NCBI RefSeq assembly: GCF_037975245.1
Contig: NC_092582.1
Location: forward strand, 19,060,577-19,124,576
Origin: Apostichopus japonicus
Lineage: Eukaryota; Echinodermata; Holothuroidea; Aspidochirotida; Stichopodidae
Direction of reading: 5' to 3'
Length of the DNA: 64,000 nt
Part shown: positions 1 through 10,475 of the stretch, piece by piece
Position numbering within the stretch: the first letter of the stretch is position 1
How the letters are laid out: each line of letters opens with the position of its first letter
Made by a program: the position numbers and the translations under genes
The notes under the pieces: generated by a model
What the model was told of the DNA's origin: nothing
The model's database searches: none
What the model saw: the letters and a program-made list of their open reading frames with translations, nothing else

Positions 1-841
1 AAGAAAACCACTAACAGTCAGTTTGTATTCATGGATTTTTTTTAAAATCTATATGCAATATATCATCATATATACTTGTGTTATTCTGGTGAGCAAAAAT
101 CAATTTGTTTACTTTTCACTTCTAACGAGTTTTCATTTTGTTCAAACTATCTATGCTCATTGTTTTCTGCGTCTGTTTGTTTGTATCAACGTCTTCGGCT
201 TCTGTAAGGAGAACTTGAAAAGTTTACTTCAGCAAATGAATGGATCTTCAACGTAAAGCTACAGAATTGTGGTATAATTCGTAGCAATAATAACGTTTTT
301 GTTTTCGTATAAGAAACTAATCAGTGGGTTCAATATTTGTTATGCTAGGTTGAGTTTGGTTATTTCGTTAGTTGGGGTTTAGGCTGTCTGACAGATATGT
401 AGCGGTCACTAACTATATGAATGTGTTGGCACAAAATAATGTTACCATGCATGCAAGAACTTTCCTGGGTCGAATTACAGACATTTTAATGTTTCTGTGA
501 GGAATATTGCTCTACAAAGGGCAGTACTGAACAGGGATGGCGACGTTTGGTCAAATGCAGCAAATTAACAAATCTTTCCACAGAGGATGCAATAATGAAG
601 ATCTTACAGACTTTGAAATACAGGAATTTTAATTTATATATTTATTCTGTTTCAATCCTTTGAACTTGTCAATTTCTGACCAACTCCTTCGCTGATTTTG
701 GGCCCCGGAACAACTCTCTAATGTTTGCTTAACTGTTCTGGGCCCAACTGATTCCTCACAAAGAACTCTGTCACATAAGCTAAATGCCCCCTTTAAGCTG
801 GTCGGTTTAAGATCTGTCTGCTTTATTATATAGTTTTATTG

Positions 842-874
<33 letters not shown>

Positions 875-3800
875 ATATAACCTTCTTATTTTGAGCCCCC
901 CCCCCCAACTCTTAAACATCGGTGGTGCTGGACTCCCGGGTAATTCAGTGGAGCAATGAGACATTTAGTCTTGTGTAAAACTGATCATATGTAGATACAG
1001 TTACTGTTTTTGTTCATATTAACTAGGGTTTATTATTATTATTAAGGTAAGTGCTTATACATAGTCTGTGCTTTTTCAAGACGGATATAAATGTATACGA
1101 TAACTGTAATTTAATATCTATTCATCATAGTTACCACGGCAGTCTCAGTAAATAGAATCTTTCTCACGTAAGATAAGTTTGATTTTACTAAGAAAATCAT
1201 TAGGGTGAAACACACTGGGTACCGGTATTGTCTGTTGAGTAATTCTTTTGAGTTAATCACGCGGCAGGAAGCGTGATCACTTTCAGTGGCGGACTGTAAG
1301 GTTCGAATAAGTTTCGACCAGCAACTTGGACAATCGTACACGGGCTACAAGTAATACCTGTAATGTATGATCGTATAATGCCGACAGACTTAGGCTATAG
1401 TGTTTGCTAGGTGTAGGCCTATATACGGTATACGCACGAGCGCATTACCGTGTTTACCCTATACTGTACTTGTATTTGGTCAGACTACTTTCCACAAATA
1501 GATCTTTATTGAATTAAGGTTATATGCCTCAATTTAGCTAGAAAGTCAATCATGGCCATTCACCGTTCAAACCGTATATCATTGTCATGCTATACTGACA
1601 CACAATTAAATTCATTTACACTCCTCAGTGTCAGGGAATAGGTTTGCAGAGCCACAATCACGCAAAACACTTAATTTTAAACTGTTAGCCCCGTTTTAGC
1701 AAGCTAATATTCGAAGAGAATACATATTTACTTTAAAATGTATCTGCAGTGTTGTTAAGTTATTCTTCTTTGTTGCCATGATTGCAAATTTGTCACTCAG
1801 TATAAATTAAGTGATTTTATTCAAGTTATTCTACCATACTAAAAGGTATTTGCTTTAGTAGGCCTCCTGTGATAAGCATGACCGTATGCAAATGTTTCCG
1901 TGACAGTCTGAAGAGAATCGAACAGTTTAATTTTATTATCTCATTTTCTTTACAACTTTACAGAAAAATTACATTATCAAAAATTATAAAGATGTAAGTG
2001 AAGCAATTCCCTTTTAATGCAACGATCCTCACTAGGATGTTGATTAGTATAGGCTATAGCCTACATACTACCTATCTGTGTTACCCTGAAACAAGTTGGA
2101 TCACCATTGTAGCTTAACTAGTATATAGCCTATATAGGCAGACGGCCAATGCTTTCGTAATAGTGAAGTAATGACTCAGGAGTACCAATGTGCTATTTTA
2201 CAAAGCCGTATATATCTTCATATTTTGGCTAATGAGTGTCCATAATTATCTCTTTAGTTTGCAGGCAATACACTATACCATCTTGCGAGTAAAATAGTCC
2301 TACACTGCGTTGAAATCACTCTCTCAGTTAGGGCAACATCAATCTAAACTTGCAACAATCTATTGTATAGTTCTTTTACCACATATTGAACTATGCAACA
2401 CAATGCCACATTAAAGGCCGATTCACACGCGGATGAATACATTGTTTTGCAGTGACGTTATTGTATATTCAAATGCCTATACGTTACGTGGCATCGGCAT
2501 GGAGTAGTATACACATTGACGGTCGCGATATATACGTGCTCCTAGTAATTAACGAACAGAGTGATTGTTGTCATTCAGTTTCTATCGATGTAGGATATGG
2601 TTTTCTTAATTCCACTATGTTGAATAATTTGATAATCGTTATAAAATTTGAAAAGTTAAGTGATTGGTGTAGAATCTTCTAGTTGATGAACAATGCACAT
2701 TTTTTTTTTATACTGTGGTTGATATATTTGGCACCAGAATTAACGTGAACAACTTATGGCGGATGAGTACACTACAATCCCGTCACGCAGCAACATCTTA
2801 CATTTGGACAGATGCAACCAAGGGTTGTGTTATTCGGTAATTCGTTATGTAAGGAACTTATCGTGGTACCATATGACGTTCAGAAATTGAGGATGTGTAT
2901 GTCAACACATCACTCGACTTAGAATAATTAACAATGTTCACTATATACTTCAAACTTAACCTGCAGGTTCTGCACTAAACTGACAGATTTGCGTTTGTAT
3001 GTATGTGTGTGTTTGTATGTGTGTGAAAATAGGGAAATGAAGACAGTTCTTCATTCGTGGCATCTGGTCTGTAGGCCTAGTAATAGAGTCCGAACTCGGA
3101 CTCGAGTCATGACCATTACCTCTTCTGTGAACGTTTGACTTGATATCGGACTCGGGTTGGTTTGGACTCGGACTTGACTCGGACTTGCCAGACCGATTCC
3201 AGCAACTACGTCACATCCTCTCCATAATGACATGTTTGTATCATTTCTAAAGACAAATTTCATTCCTCGCTAAGCCTTTACTAGCAGCCACCCTTTTGCC
3301 TTAAACTATAGAGTGGCTGGATAATGAAAAACTTCTGTGTACCTAGTCTTAGTTAAGTTGACCTATAAACAATGTTATTGTGTGTACTATAATCTTCCAT
3401 TTCATATCACAAACCTTTTCTCATGACTATTTTGATGTATGAACCATGGAAAGTAACGCAAGAAGCAAAGTCAAATTAAAAATGGACTGCTGGTTTTGTT
3501 CCACGTTCGAGATTTGAAGTTTATGAACAAGCAATACTGAAATTTCAAGATTGATGATCGTGAATGTTAGATGCTTCCCACTTTTGCTGGTAGTTATTGT
3601 ACTTGTGTCTACAAACAGCTCAAATTTTCTTGTCTGTTTTTTACTGATCTTAAGTTACCTAACACTCTTAAAACATCCGGATCAAATTTGATTCATTCCG
3701 GATCAAATTTGATCCGGTTTCCGGATCCCAGGGGCACCGACCCCGTCCGGATCAAAATGATCCGGATTTCCGGATCAAAGAACAATGACCCCATTCCGGA

Positions 3801-5177
3801 TCAAATTTGATCCGGCTTCCGGATCCCAGGGGCACCGATCCCGCCCGGATCAAAATGATCCGGATTTCCGGATCAAAAAAACAATGACCCCATTCCGGAT
3901 AAATTTGATCCTGTTTCCGTTTCAAGGGTTCTTACGTTCTGGATATGTTATGAATAAAATACAACATACAAATCTGAAAATAACTTGGCCATGTCTTTAT
4001 TCTTTTTAACAACTTCGTTAACAAACAACGTAAATTATTTCTACTTATAGAAAGCGGTTGATTTGGATTACAATACTGATGAACAAAAGCGGAAATGGAA
4101 AAGTGGATGGAATGCAAGAGTTTTATCAAGGCAGCAAAAGTGTATACTATTTTTAGTAATATCCCTGTTATATATGTGACTCGTGACTTGTTGTGGCAAT
4201 TTATGTGTAACTTTTTGCTTTCAAAATCTTTACATCCTAACTAGAAGCATATGTCTTATGCTTTAAAATCTCCACTAAAGATATCCTACAATAGGTACAA
4301 ATGTTAGAATATGCTTAGAAGAGATCATCTCCTGCTAACTTTAACCTTTGAAATCTACATATTGCAGGAATATGAAAAATTCTGAAAAATGCTACTCCAC
4401 CAGCCTCTCAACCAATGGTCTTACATTATTTACCAAATAATGATACTTTGATATATGTTGGTTTGTTACAAATAACTTAGTACTATAGTATGACACAACT
4501 TTGATATTGTACAACTTAACAATAAGTAAGACTTTAAATTGCATGCACAAAATCTTTGTTACATACAGCAGAAATGATAGAGATGTGATTTGTCATGGGA
4601 ATAAGAAAATGTTTGTAAAAATAATTTCCTTACTATGTTTACCTCTGCAAAATTTTATTAAATATTAATTGCATCCAATGTTCTATGTATTAAAATAAAT
4701 GAAAATACTTCGAAAACTTAAGTATTTTACTGAACCACCAACATGTTTGGAAATGGACAAGTGCTTGCATAATCACGTATGAATGCTTGATGATGTTTCT
4801 CTTGTTACTTTGAGTGGCATAAGCAGATTTGAGTTGGGGGAGATGGTGGGGGCAGGTTAAGTACCAATGCATCAGTCACTGTTTATACTAGAAATAACAC
4901 CATCCCTCTATTCACCTCTTTAAAATCTGAACAGCTCACACATAACAATGAGGAATTTGTGCAATTAAATTATGCAACCGGCTCACCCGAACTATTCCAG
5001 TGCAATTTGACCTGTCAATATTGAACATGAGTGGACAAACTGAACTCAAACTATGATAAATTTGTTATCTAAGATAATGTGATATCCATTAATACCATGA
5101 CGGGTAAAAAAAAAGGTGATGATTACTCAGTCTTCTGGTTCAAAAAGTTCTCAAAGAGTCCCAGGTGTTGTATCATT
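1..5177. other. Gene-free region with repeats
   Basis: No exon could be supported. Open frames here are short and lack family signatures. Visible features are a TA/TG microsatellite at about 841-878, an 11-base C run at 896-906, a GT-rich patch near 2998-3025 and the palindromic tandem repeat at 3677-3915. The motif TAGGCCTA and relatives such as TATAGCCTA are frequent in the first 17 kb. Confidence 0.6.
3677..3915. repeat. 98-bp tandem repeat built from perfect palindromes
   Basis: The 20-bp perfect palindrome CCGGATCAAATTTGATCCGG occurs at 3698-3717 and 3796-3815, with a degenerate copy from 3895 and a partial one from 3677. Between them is a second, imperfect palindrome (CCGGATCAAAATGATCCGG, 3747-3765, repeated about 98 bp later) and a linker containing CCCAGGGGCACCGA. 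So each unit of 98-99 bp contains two different hairpin-capable sites. The open frames across it merely translate the repeat. It could be a small satellite or part of a mobile element. Confidence 0.85.
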
Positions 5178-5369
5178 CTATTTCTCATGTATAATTGAGT
5201 TCAAGCATTTTAAAACATATGTCAACTGTCTGCAGAAGTCATCGGCAAGGTAGCTCCCTTTATTCAACTCTACTAAACACCTGCTCTGGTTGCTCTCTTG
5301 GTCCTCATGCCAAAACGAAAGGCTGTGGCTGTTGAACTTTATCAAGGACAGATGGTATGTTTGTGCCAA
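5178..5369 (-). CDS. Possible terminal exon of the unidentified minus-strand gene
   Basis: A minus-strand open frame ending in TAG at 5178 reads FNSHSLSFWHEDQESNQSRC, then a segment ending DDFCRQLTYVLKCLNSIIHE and K. The amino-acid mix is protein-like rather than low-complexity. A plausible acceptor (ATCTTTTCAATAG) lies just upstream near 5375. I could not connect its phase to the 6009-6144 exon directly, so it may be a chance frame or need an intermediate exon. It has no recognised family. Confidence 0.2.
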   Translation of the reverse strand: MAQTYHLSLIKFNSHSLSFWHEDQESNQSRCLVELNKGSYLADDFCRQLTYVLKCLNSIIHEK

Positions 5370-5479
5370 TCTATTGAAAAGATATATGAGAAATTACACA
5401 TTTTTGTTTTCAAATTGCAACATTCTGACATACAACCATACATTGCCACAATTTTGAAATTTTGCAACCAGCTCCTCAT

Positions 5480-5596
5480 CATAATCACCATCATCACCAA
5501 CACCACCATCATCATCATCACCAATACCACCATCATCATCACCACCACCACCACCATCTTCACTATCATCATCACCACCACCATCACCAACACCAT
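5480..5596. repeat. CAT/CAC triplet microsatellite
   Basis: An interrupted array of CAT, CAC and ATC triplets. On the minus strand one frame gives Asp/Gly-rich low-complexity sequence and another gives Val/Met-rich sequence. These frames reflect the repeat. Confidence 0.85.
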
Positions 5597-6008
5597 GCAT
5601 CATTATCATTGTGATACTCAATCATTTCATAACCGTTAGGTCATTCTCTCTGAGAAACATATATGATTTTAAGAACGTGAGGCAACCTTCGTTAATTTAC
5701 TGTAAAGTACTAAAAATAGTAGAGTCATAAAAGAAAGAGAAAAAGCAGATTTGCATGATTTTGAAGCTCAGTAAAATTGCAATCAACCTAACAGGTACAC
5801 AAGGAAAGGCTAGAAACGGACTAGCAAAACACTCATACCATACTCTTATGGCCCAATTAACGTTGATATATAATGTGTAGCCTACAACATGGCATTATTC
5901 ACTCTTCTTAAGTCTTACAGCAACAGTAAGCTTTTGGCACTTTAGTTCGGGTTCCTGTTCCCAAAGTGACTGAGCTAGAATAGCACATGTATTGAGTAAA
6001 ACTCTTAC

Positions 6009-6144
6009 CATGCCATCTGTTGTGTATTTTCTGAGAGAATATCTCCCACAGAACTCTTCTTATTGTCTCTGATATTAAAGGCTCTGTGATACTCCAGTCT
6101 CCAGACACGTTACCATCGCTGAATAACACACTCCTCTGCATCAT
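6009..6144 (-). CDS. Candidate third exon of the unidentified minus-strand gene (phase conflict)
   Basis: On the minus strand a good acceptor (TTGTTCTTCACAG) precedes 6144 and a strong donor (ATG|GTAAGA) follows 6009. One frame is open across the 136 nt: MMQRSVLFSDGNVSGDWSIT followed by EPLISETIRRVLWEIFSQKI and HNRWH. This frame enters in phase 0, whereas the previous exon ends in phase 1. Three ways out are visible: an internal acceptor (TATCACAG, exon starting 6083) that gives phase 1, a weak alternative donor inside exon 2 (TAT|GTGAGG), or an undetected small exon. The intron from exon 2 would be only 184 bp and is filled with tetranucleotide repeats. No family recognised. Confidence 0.42.
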
Positions 6145-6206
6145 CTGTGAAGAACAATCATTGATATCGTTTTAAGCAACAAAAGTAACTAGATGCAAAA
6201 ACTACA

Positions 6207-6322
6207 TGAATGAATGGATGGATGGATGTATGGATGGATGGATGAATGAAAGACTAAATAAATAAACAAACAAACAAACAAACGAATAAATAAATAAATA
6301 AATTAATTAATTAATTAATTTA
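6207..6322. repeat. Compound tetranucleotide microsatellite (ATGG)n, (CAAA)n, (TAAA)n, (TTAA)n
   Basis: Four consecutive tetranucleotide arrays run from about 6207 to 6322. They fill the short proposed intron between the second and third exons of the minus-strand gene candidate, where length change would alter intron size but not coding sequence. Confidence 0.85.
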
Positions 6323-6328
6323 ATTTAC

Positions 6329-6469
6329 CTGATGTCAATTCCAAATCTGTTGTGTCAACCAGCTTTGAAGGTTTATGAGGGTCGCAAACAGACTTCTTTG
6401 TCTTATTTTGGTCCTTTCTCCTCACATATTGCAGTCGGTTTTCCAGGTTGCCTGTTGCTTCATGGCGAC
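6329..6469 (-). CDS. Second coding exon of the unidentified minus-strand gene
   Basis: On the minus strand the acceptor GGCACAG ends at 6470 and the donor CAG|GTAAAT begins at 6328. The 141-nt exon is open in only one frame, the one that completes the phase-1 codon left by the 7726-7789 exon: G, then RHEATGNLENRLQYVRRKD, a lysine-rich middle (DQNKTKKS) and an acidic end (DTTDLELTS). The other two frames hit stops. It contains no in-frame ATG and therefore is easy to miss. The charged composition, without hydrophobic blocks, suggests a soluble linker region. The intron to exon 1 would be 1,256 bp. It ends in phase 1. Confidence 0.5.
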
Positions 6470-7725
6470 CTGTGCCAGCACAAAACTAGACTTCCTGAAA
6501 TTTAGCAAAGACAACATATGATAGCAAAATGTTACTTCTCTAAAAATTTATTGTAGTAACACCTCCATGAAAGTTTATTTCTGCAATTTTTTTTTATCTG
6601 CAGACCTCATGCAATTAAGAGCCTATTCTTATCACAAGCCATACTGTACAGCACCCACTTTTGCACACAGTATGGTATATGAACACAATTTGAAAAGACC
6701 TGTATTTGGCCAATTTTTCCTTACCTTATTTTGCATTTTAAAACATATTGCCATAAATGAAGTTTACAGAACGTTTCAATACGGATCTCAGATCCTTATG
6801 ATCTATTTCCATGAACAGTATAAGAATTCAGAGAAGTTTCTACATACCATTTAGTGTGTTATTTTGCCCTCTTTTTGCCATTACTAGGCAAGACCATAAG
6901 CAACTTTATGCAAAGGTGCATCGGTATAAGCATTAACATAAAGCGGCATACCTGCTCGGTATAACCGGGTATACCGAAATATTCGCGGAACCGCTACTTC
7001 AAGCGTCGACTGTACTATTACACAATACCATGAACCTATGGACAGCCTACAAATTTATTTGCGATTTAATGATGACTTTACCATCTGTTTTTTTCTTTTG
7101 CAGAAACTTATTTAAATATTGATTAAAAAAAAAGTACGAAAAATCAGTGTTGTTTTCATTTCAACACAAAAGTACAGTTCAGTACACTCCACTACTGGGC
7201 CCAGTCCAACCACAACACTACAGTAGCATATAGGCCTATGCCTTATTTGTAAATGATCACCTTATATAGAACATACTGTACAAGGGAAAGACTGATTCCC
7301 ACTGTAGGCAAGTCTTACATTACCTAAATCTTAATTACCAGGAACCCTTATTAGGCCTTGCCTGCCTTACTTATGTCATTCAATTTATTTGGTTATCGAA
7401 AATGACAATCCACTTTGTGATGAAGTAGCAACTGAACATTAGAACCCAGCGTACAGTAATACTGTTTGCCCTGTAGCACCATAGAGGCTTCACAATAGTA
7501 CTGCATACTGTTGTGTGTAGGCATGTACAGTACTGTAGTATACTGTACAGTACAGTCAATCAAAAACCTAGCGTTTTCACACCACACGCTACACACTATA
7601 GTGCACACTGTATAACGCTAGGCCAGAGTAAACCCGTCACGGAGTGAGCATAGCTTCTTCAAATCACTAAATTTATTGCGTATGATTAACACAACAAACG
7701 AAATGGAAAGTGCCTAATAACTCAC

Positions 7726-7789
7726 CTTTGAAATTCTTGACGTACTTCTCCAATCCCCATTGAAGTAATTTTGCTTCTACGAGATCCAT
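7726..7789 (-). CDS. First coding exon of an unidentified minus-strand gene
   Basis: On the minus strand, ATG at 7789 opens MDLVEAKLLQWGLEKYVKNFK, then AAAG|GTGAGT, a near-perfect donor with the intron starting at 7725. The exon ends in phase 1. The peptide resembles the first helices of small helical (SAM- or death-fold-like) N-termini, with the pattern LL-WGLEKYV-F, but it is too short to assign. A short upstream ATG frame (7797-7777) overlaps the start and could limit translation. The region just upstream has CCAAT and TCACATGA elements. Support comes from the donor, the phase match to the next exon and the promoter-like upstream sequence. I do not recognise the gene. Confidence 0.55.
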
Positions 7790-7865
7790 AAGAGCATTTC
7801 GTGAGTGCAAAGTTTGGAAAAGATGGCTTCTGTTTAAGACCGTGTACGAATAGCGTAACGTTCGA

Positions 7866-7910
7866 CACAATCAAAAGCTTATGTCACATGATGTACATCA
7901 GCCAATAGCA
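7866..7910 (-). promoter_or_regulatory. Putative promoter elements of the minus-strand gene: CCAAT box and E-box
   Basis: GCCAATAGC at 7901-7909 (CCAAT on the + strand, ATTGG on the minus) and TCACATGA at 7884-7891, an E-box of the USF/TFE type, lie 95-120 bp upstream of the candidate ATG at 7789. Both motifs work in either orientation. No TATA box is obvious. The combination at this distance is typical of TATA-less promoters but short motifs occur by chance. Confidence 0.35.
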
Positions 7911-8048
7911 TCAAGCGCTACGTTCTGATCAGGAACGGTACAAAGGAATGATACCATGCCTAATGAAATTGAATCGGGAATGGTTGAATTTTATCCGGGA
8001 ATGGATTAAACTTATCCTGAAAAGGATGAAACTATTTTTATCAGGAAT

Positions 8049-8070
8049 CCGGGTCACAAAAGTGACCCGG
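8049..8070. repeat. 22-bp inverted repeat hairpin
   Basis: Nine-base arms CCGGGTCAC and GTGACCCGG flank a four-A loop. The surrounding 80 bp repeat variants of ATCCGGGAATGGAT and TATCCTGAAAAGGATGA. The design (CCGG-capped palindrome with an AAAA centre) resembles the palindromic repeat at 3677-3915. Confidence 0.75.
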
Positions 8071-8500
8071 AAAAATTAAGAGTGAAGTTGTCCACAGCAC
8101 GACGATGTCTTTTTTAATACTAAACAGTTATAATGATTTCACAACAAAGAAAACGGGAGAAAGTGGTTAAGTTATGGAAAAGGTATAATGTATGGCCAAC
8201 AGGAATTTGAAAAAGCATTATTAGTCATAATCAAACCTATGTCCAAAATACAAAATTGAAGTTTGTTGGTTTTATCCAATTACACAAATAATCTTATACA
8301 TTATGTTTGATAAAAGTGCTCTGTACAAAATACATCACAAGATCAGTTCAAAATGTGATATATTCTTTCTCTTTAATATCTTCTGGGGTACACTTATACC
8401 TCTGTCACATCACTCACTATATGAATAAAAAATACAATGCAAAAAGGAAGTTGAATTTCAGAAATATTAATAACAATAATAATAAGAGTACAACCATGGG

Positions 8501-8702
<202 letters not shown>

Positions 8703-10437
8703 CAGGAAGCAACTATTTCTTAGCATTCATTTCAATAAGCTATTGCTCCTGGACCTTCCCATGCAGAAGAATATTGATTCAGATTTACCTCGGACTCGGC
8801 CAACATTGGACGGAAGGACATGTGGCGGGATCGGATCGTGCGGGACTCTGATCTCAGGCTATAGACTTGATTATATATCCCCAGCTGCGCGGCATTACCG
8901 TTAATTTGTATCCATAATCTTAATTTTGACTGAGTTCAACAGGGACTTTACTTCTTATTTTTTCTCATTAACTTCTCTTAAGTAAACTTTATTTATAACT
9001 AGATATAAAATTATTGATAAGATCTTACTTATATACGACGATATCATTGCAAACTTGATAACCGAATCTTCAATCCTTGTGCATTTAAATCATGAAAAAA
9101 AATTGGGTGCACTCAGGAGCGTCAATCCCAATTGAAAAGTGGTGGTGGGGGGGGGGGGGGAGACAGTAATGACTTAACATGGATAAAACTGAAGGACTGT
9201 GCGCGTTGCGCACACTGCGAGCGCATTGGAACAAAGCCTTTATCGGGTGGGGTCCAGGGTCCCGCCTTAGGCCCCTGATAGGGTCCAGGGACGAAGCACC
9301 AGTGGTGATCCAGGGAGATGACTCACATCTAGAAATCTTCAAGTTTTCTTCTGTTTGGTCCATGAATTGATATGTCAGAAATAAATATATTCTAAACAAA
9401 AGTCACATCTAACAAGTGATTAGACGTTTAAATTAAGGAAGACTTATCTTTTTAACATCCGGGTGTTACTTAGGGTCTTTATCATGATTAGTTAAATTGA
9501 AACTGAAATCAAACACGGAAACATTCTTAAACTTTGCACACACGAATTGTAATCATCTTGTTGTACCGATGTTTATACAACATGCACACTTATGGTATCA
9601 TAAGTACATTTAGAAAACACCGTTGGGTACAACACTGGGCACATTAATAAATAATAACCTATAAAATATAGATACGGTACTTCAGGCCTTATAGCCTAGG
9701 TATAATCTCTATAGGAAACAGCCGAGGAACATCGAAAATATTATGTATCGTGCAAATGTGACATATGTGACAATGATTGTTTTTATATGAGCATATACTT
9801 GGGCCTTTTTTACACGAATTTTTCAGCATCAAGACACTATCTAAGCGGAGTGCCACAATCGGTTGGCGCGTAGAATGGCAATATATTGTTGCCAAAAATG
9901 CCTCCCAGATTGCCGGAAATGGTACTTCCCAGGCCTTGTAGTTACAGCTAAACATTCTTGATCTTGAGAACTCATGTGTTAGAAACTTACTTCCAAAAAC
10001 GAAAGGTAAATTAGACAATTTTATTCGGTAAAATCACATTATAGGGGAAAATAGAACTTAAAGTTACTTGATAAAGCTTTGCCTTATTCATTGTTTTACA
10101 CAGGTTAATGAAGGTATAACAGCATTCTATAGGGCATTATGATGGTAGCCGTAGCCTATACATGCTGAGGGGAAGGCATATGGGTAATTTAGGTGTAAAT
10201 GAAATTGTTAGGTTTGTGTTATCATTATTTGTTTTACATGCCAAAATGGGACCTGGGGGGGGGGGGGGTAGGCGTGAGCTAAATGGGTGGGCCGTGTAGA
10301 TATTCTTATTTAATCATTAGGGCACTGATATAGGGGCTAACAATGAAACTGATAGGACCTACATAAATATACATGGACGTATTAAATATAATTATGAACC
10401 GTAGATTCACATTAGACGATAAATCATTGGAGCTCTT

Positions 10438-10475
10438 TGATATTGTGTCCCACACCCTTCAGAAAGTGGGGGCTT
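10438..10475. repeat. Short dispersed repeat, copy 1
   Basis: Contains GATATTGTGTC, then CACCCTTCAGAAAGTGGG. A near-identical stretch occurs at about 17612-17649 in laminin intron 1, in the same orientation and followed in both places by G-rich then C/T-rich sequence. Probably a fragment of an interspersed element. Confidence 0.7.

Noticed and set aside
3571-4009. Two overlapping plus-strand frames with repeated FRIKFDPASG / RPDQNDPDFRI peptides
   Set aside because: The peptide repeats follow the 98-bp palindromic DNA repeat; there is no independent evidence for translation.
5394-5621. Asp/Gly-rich minus-strand frame followed by DYDEELVAKFQNCGNVWLYV
   Set aside because: The acidic part is the CAT/CAC microsatellite. 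The tail looks somewhat protein-like and could belong to the minus-strand gene candidate, but no acceptor or usable donor joins it to the other exons.
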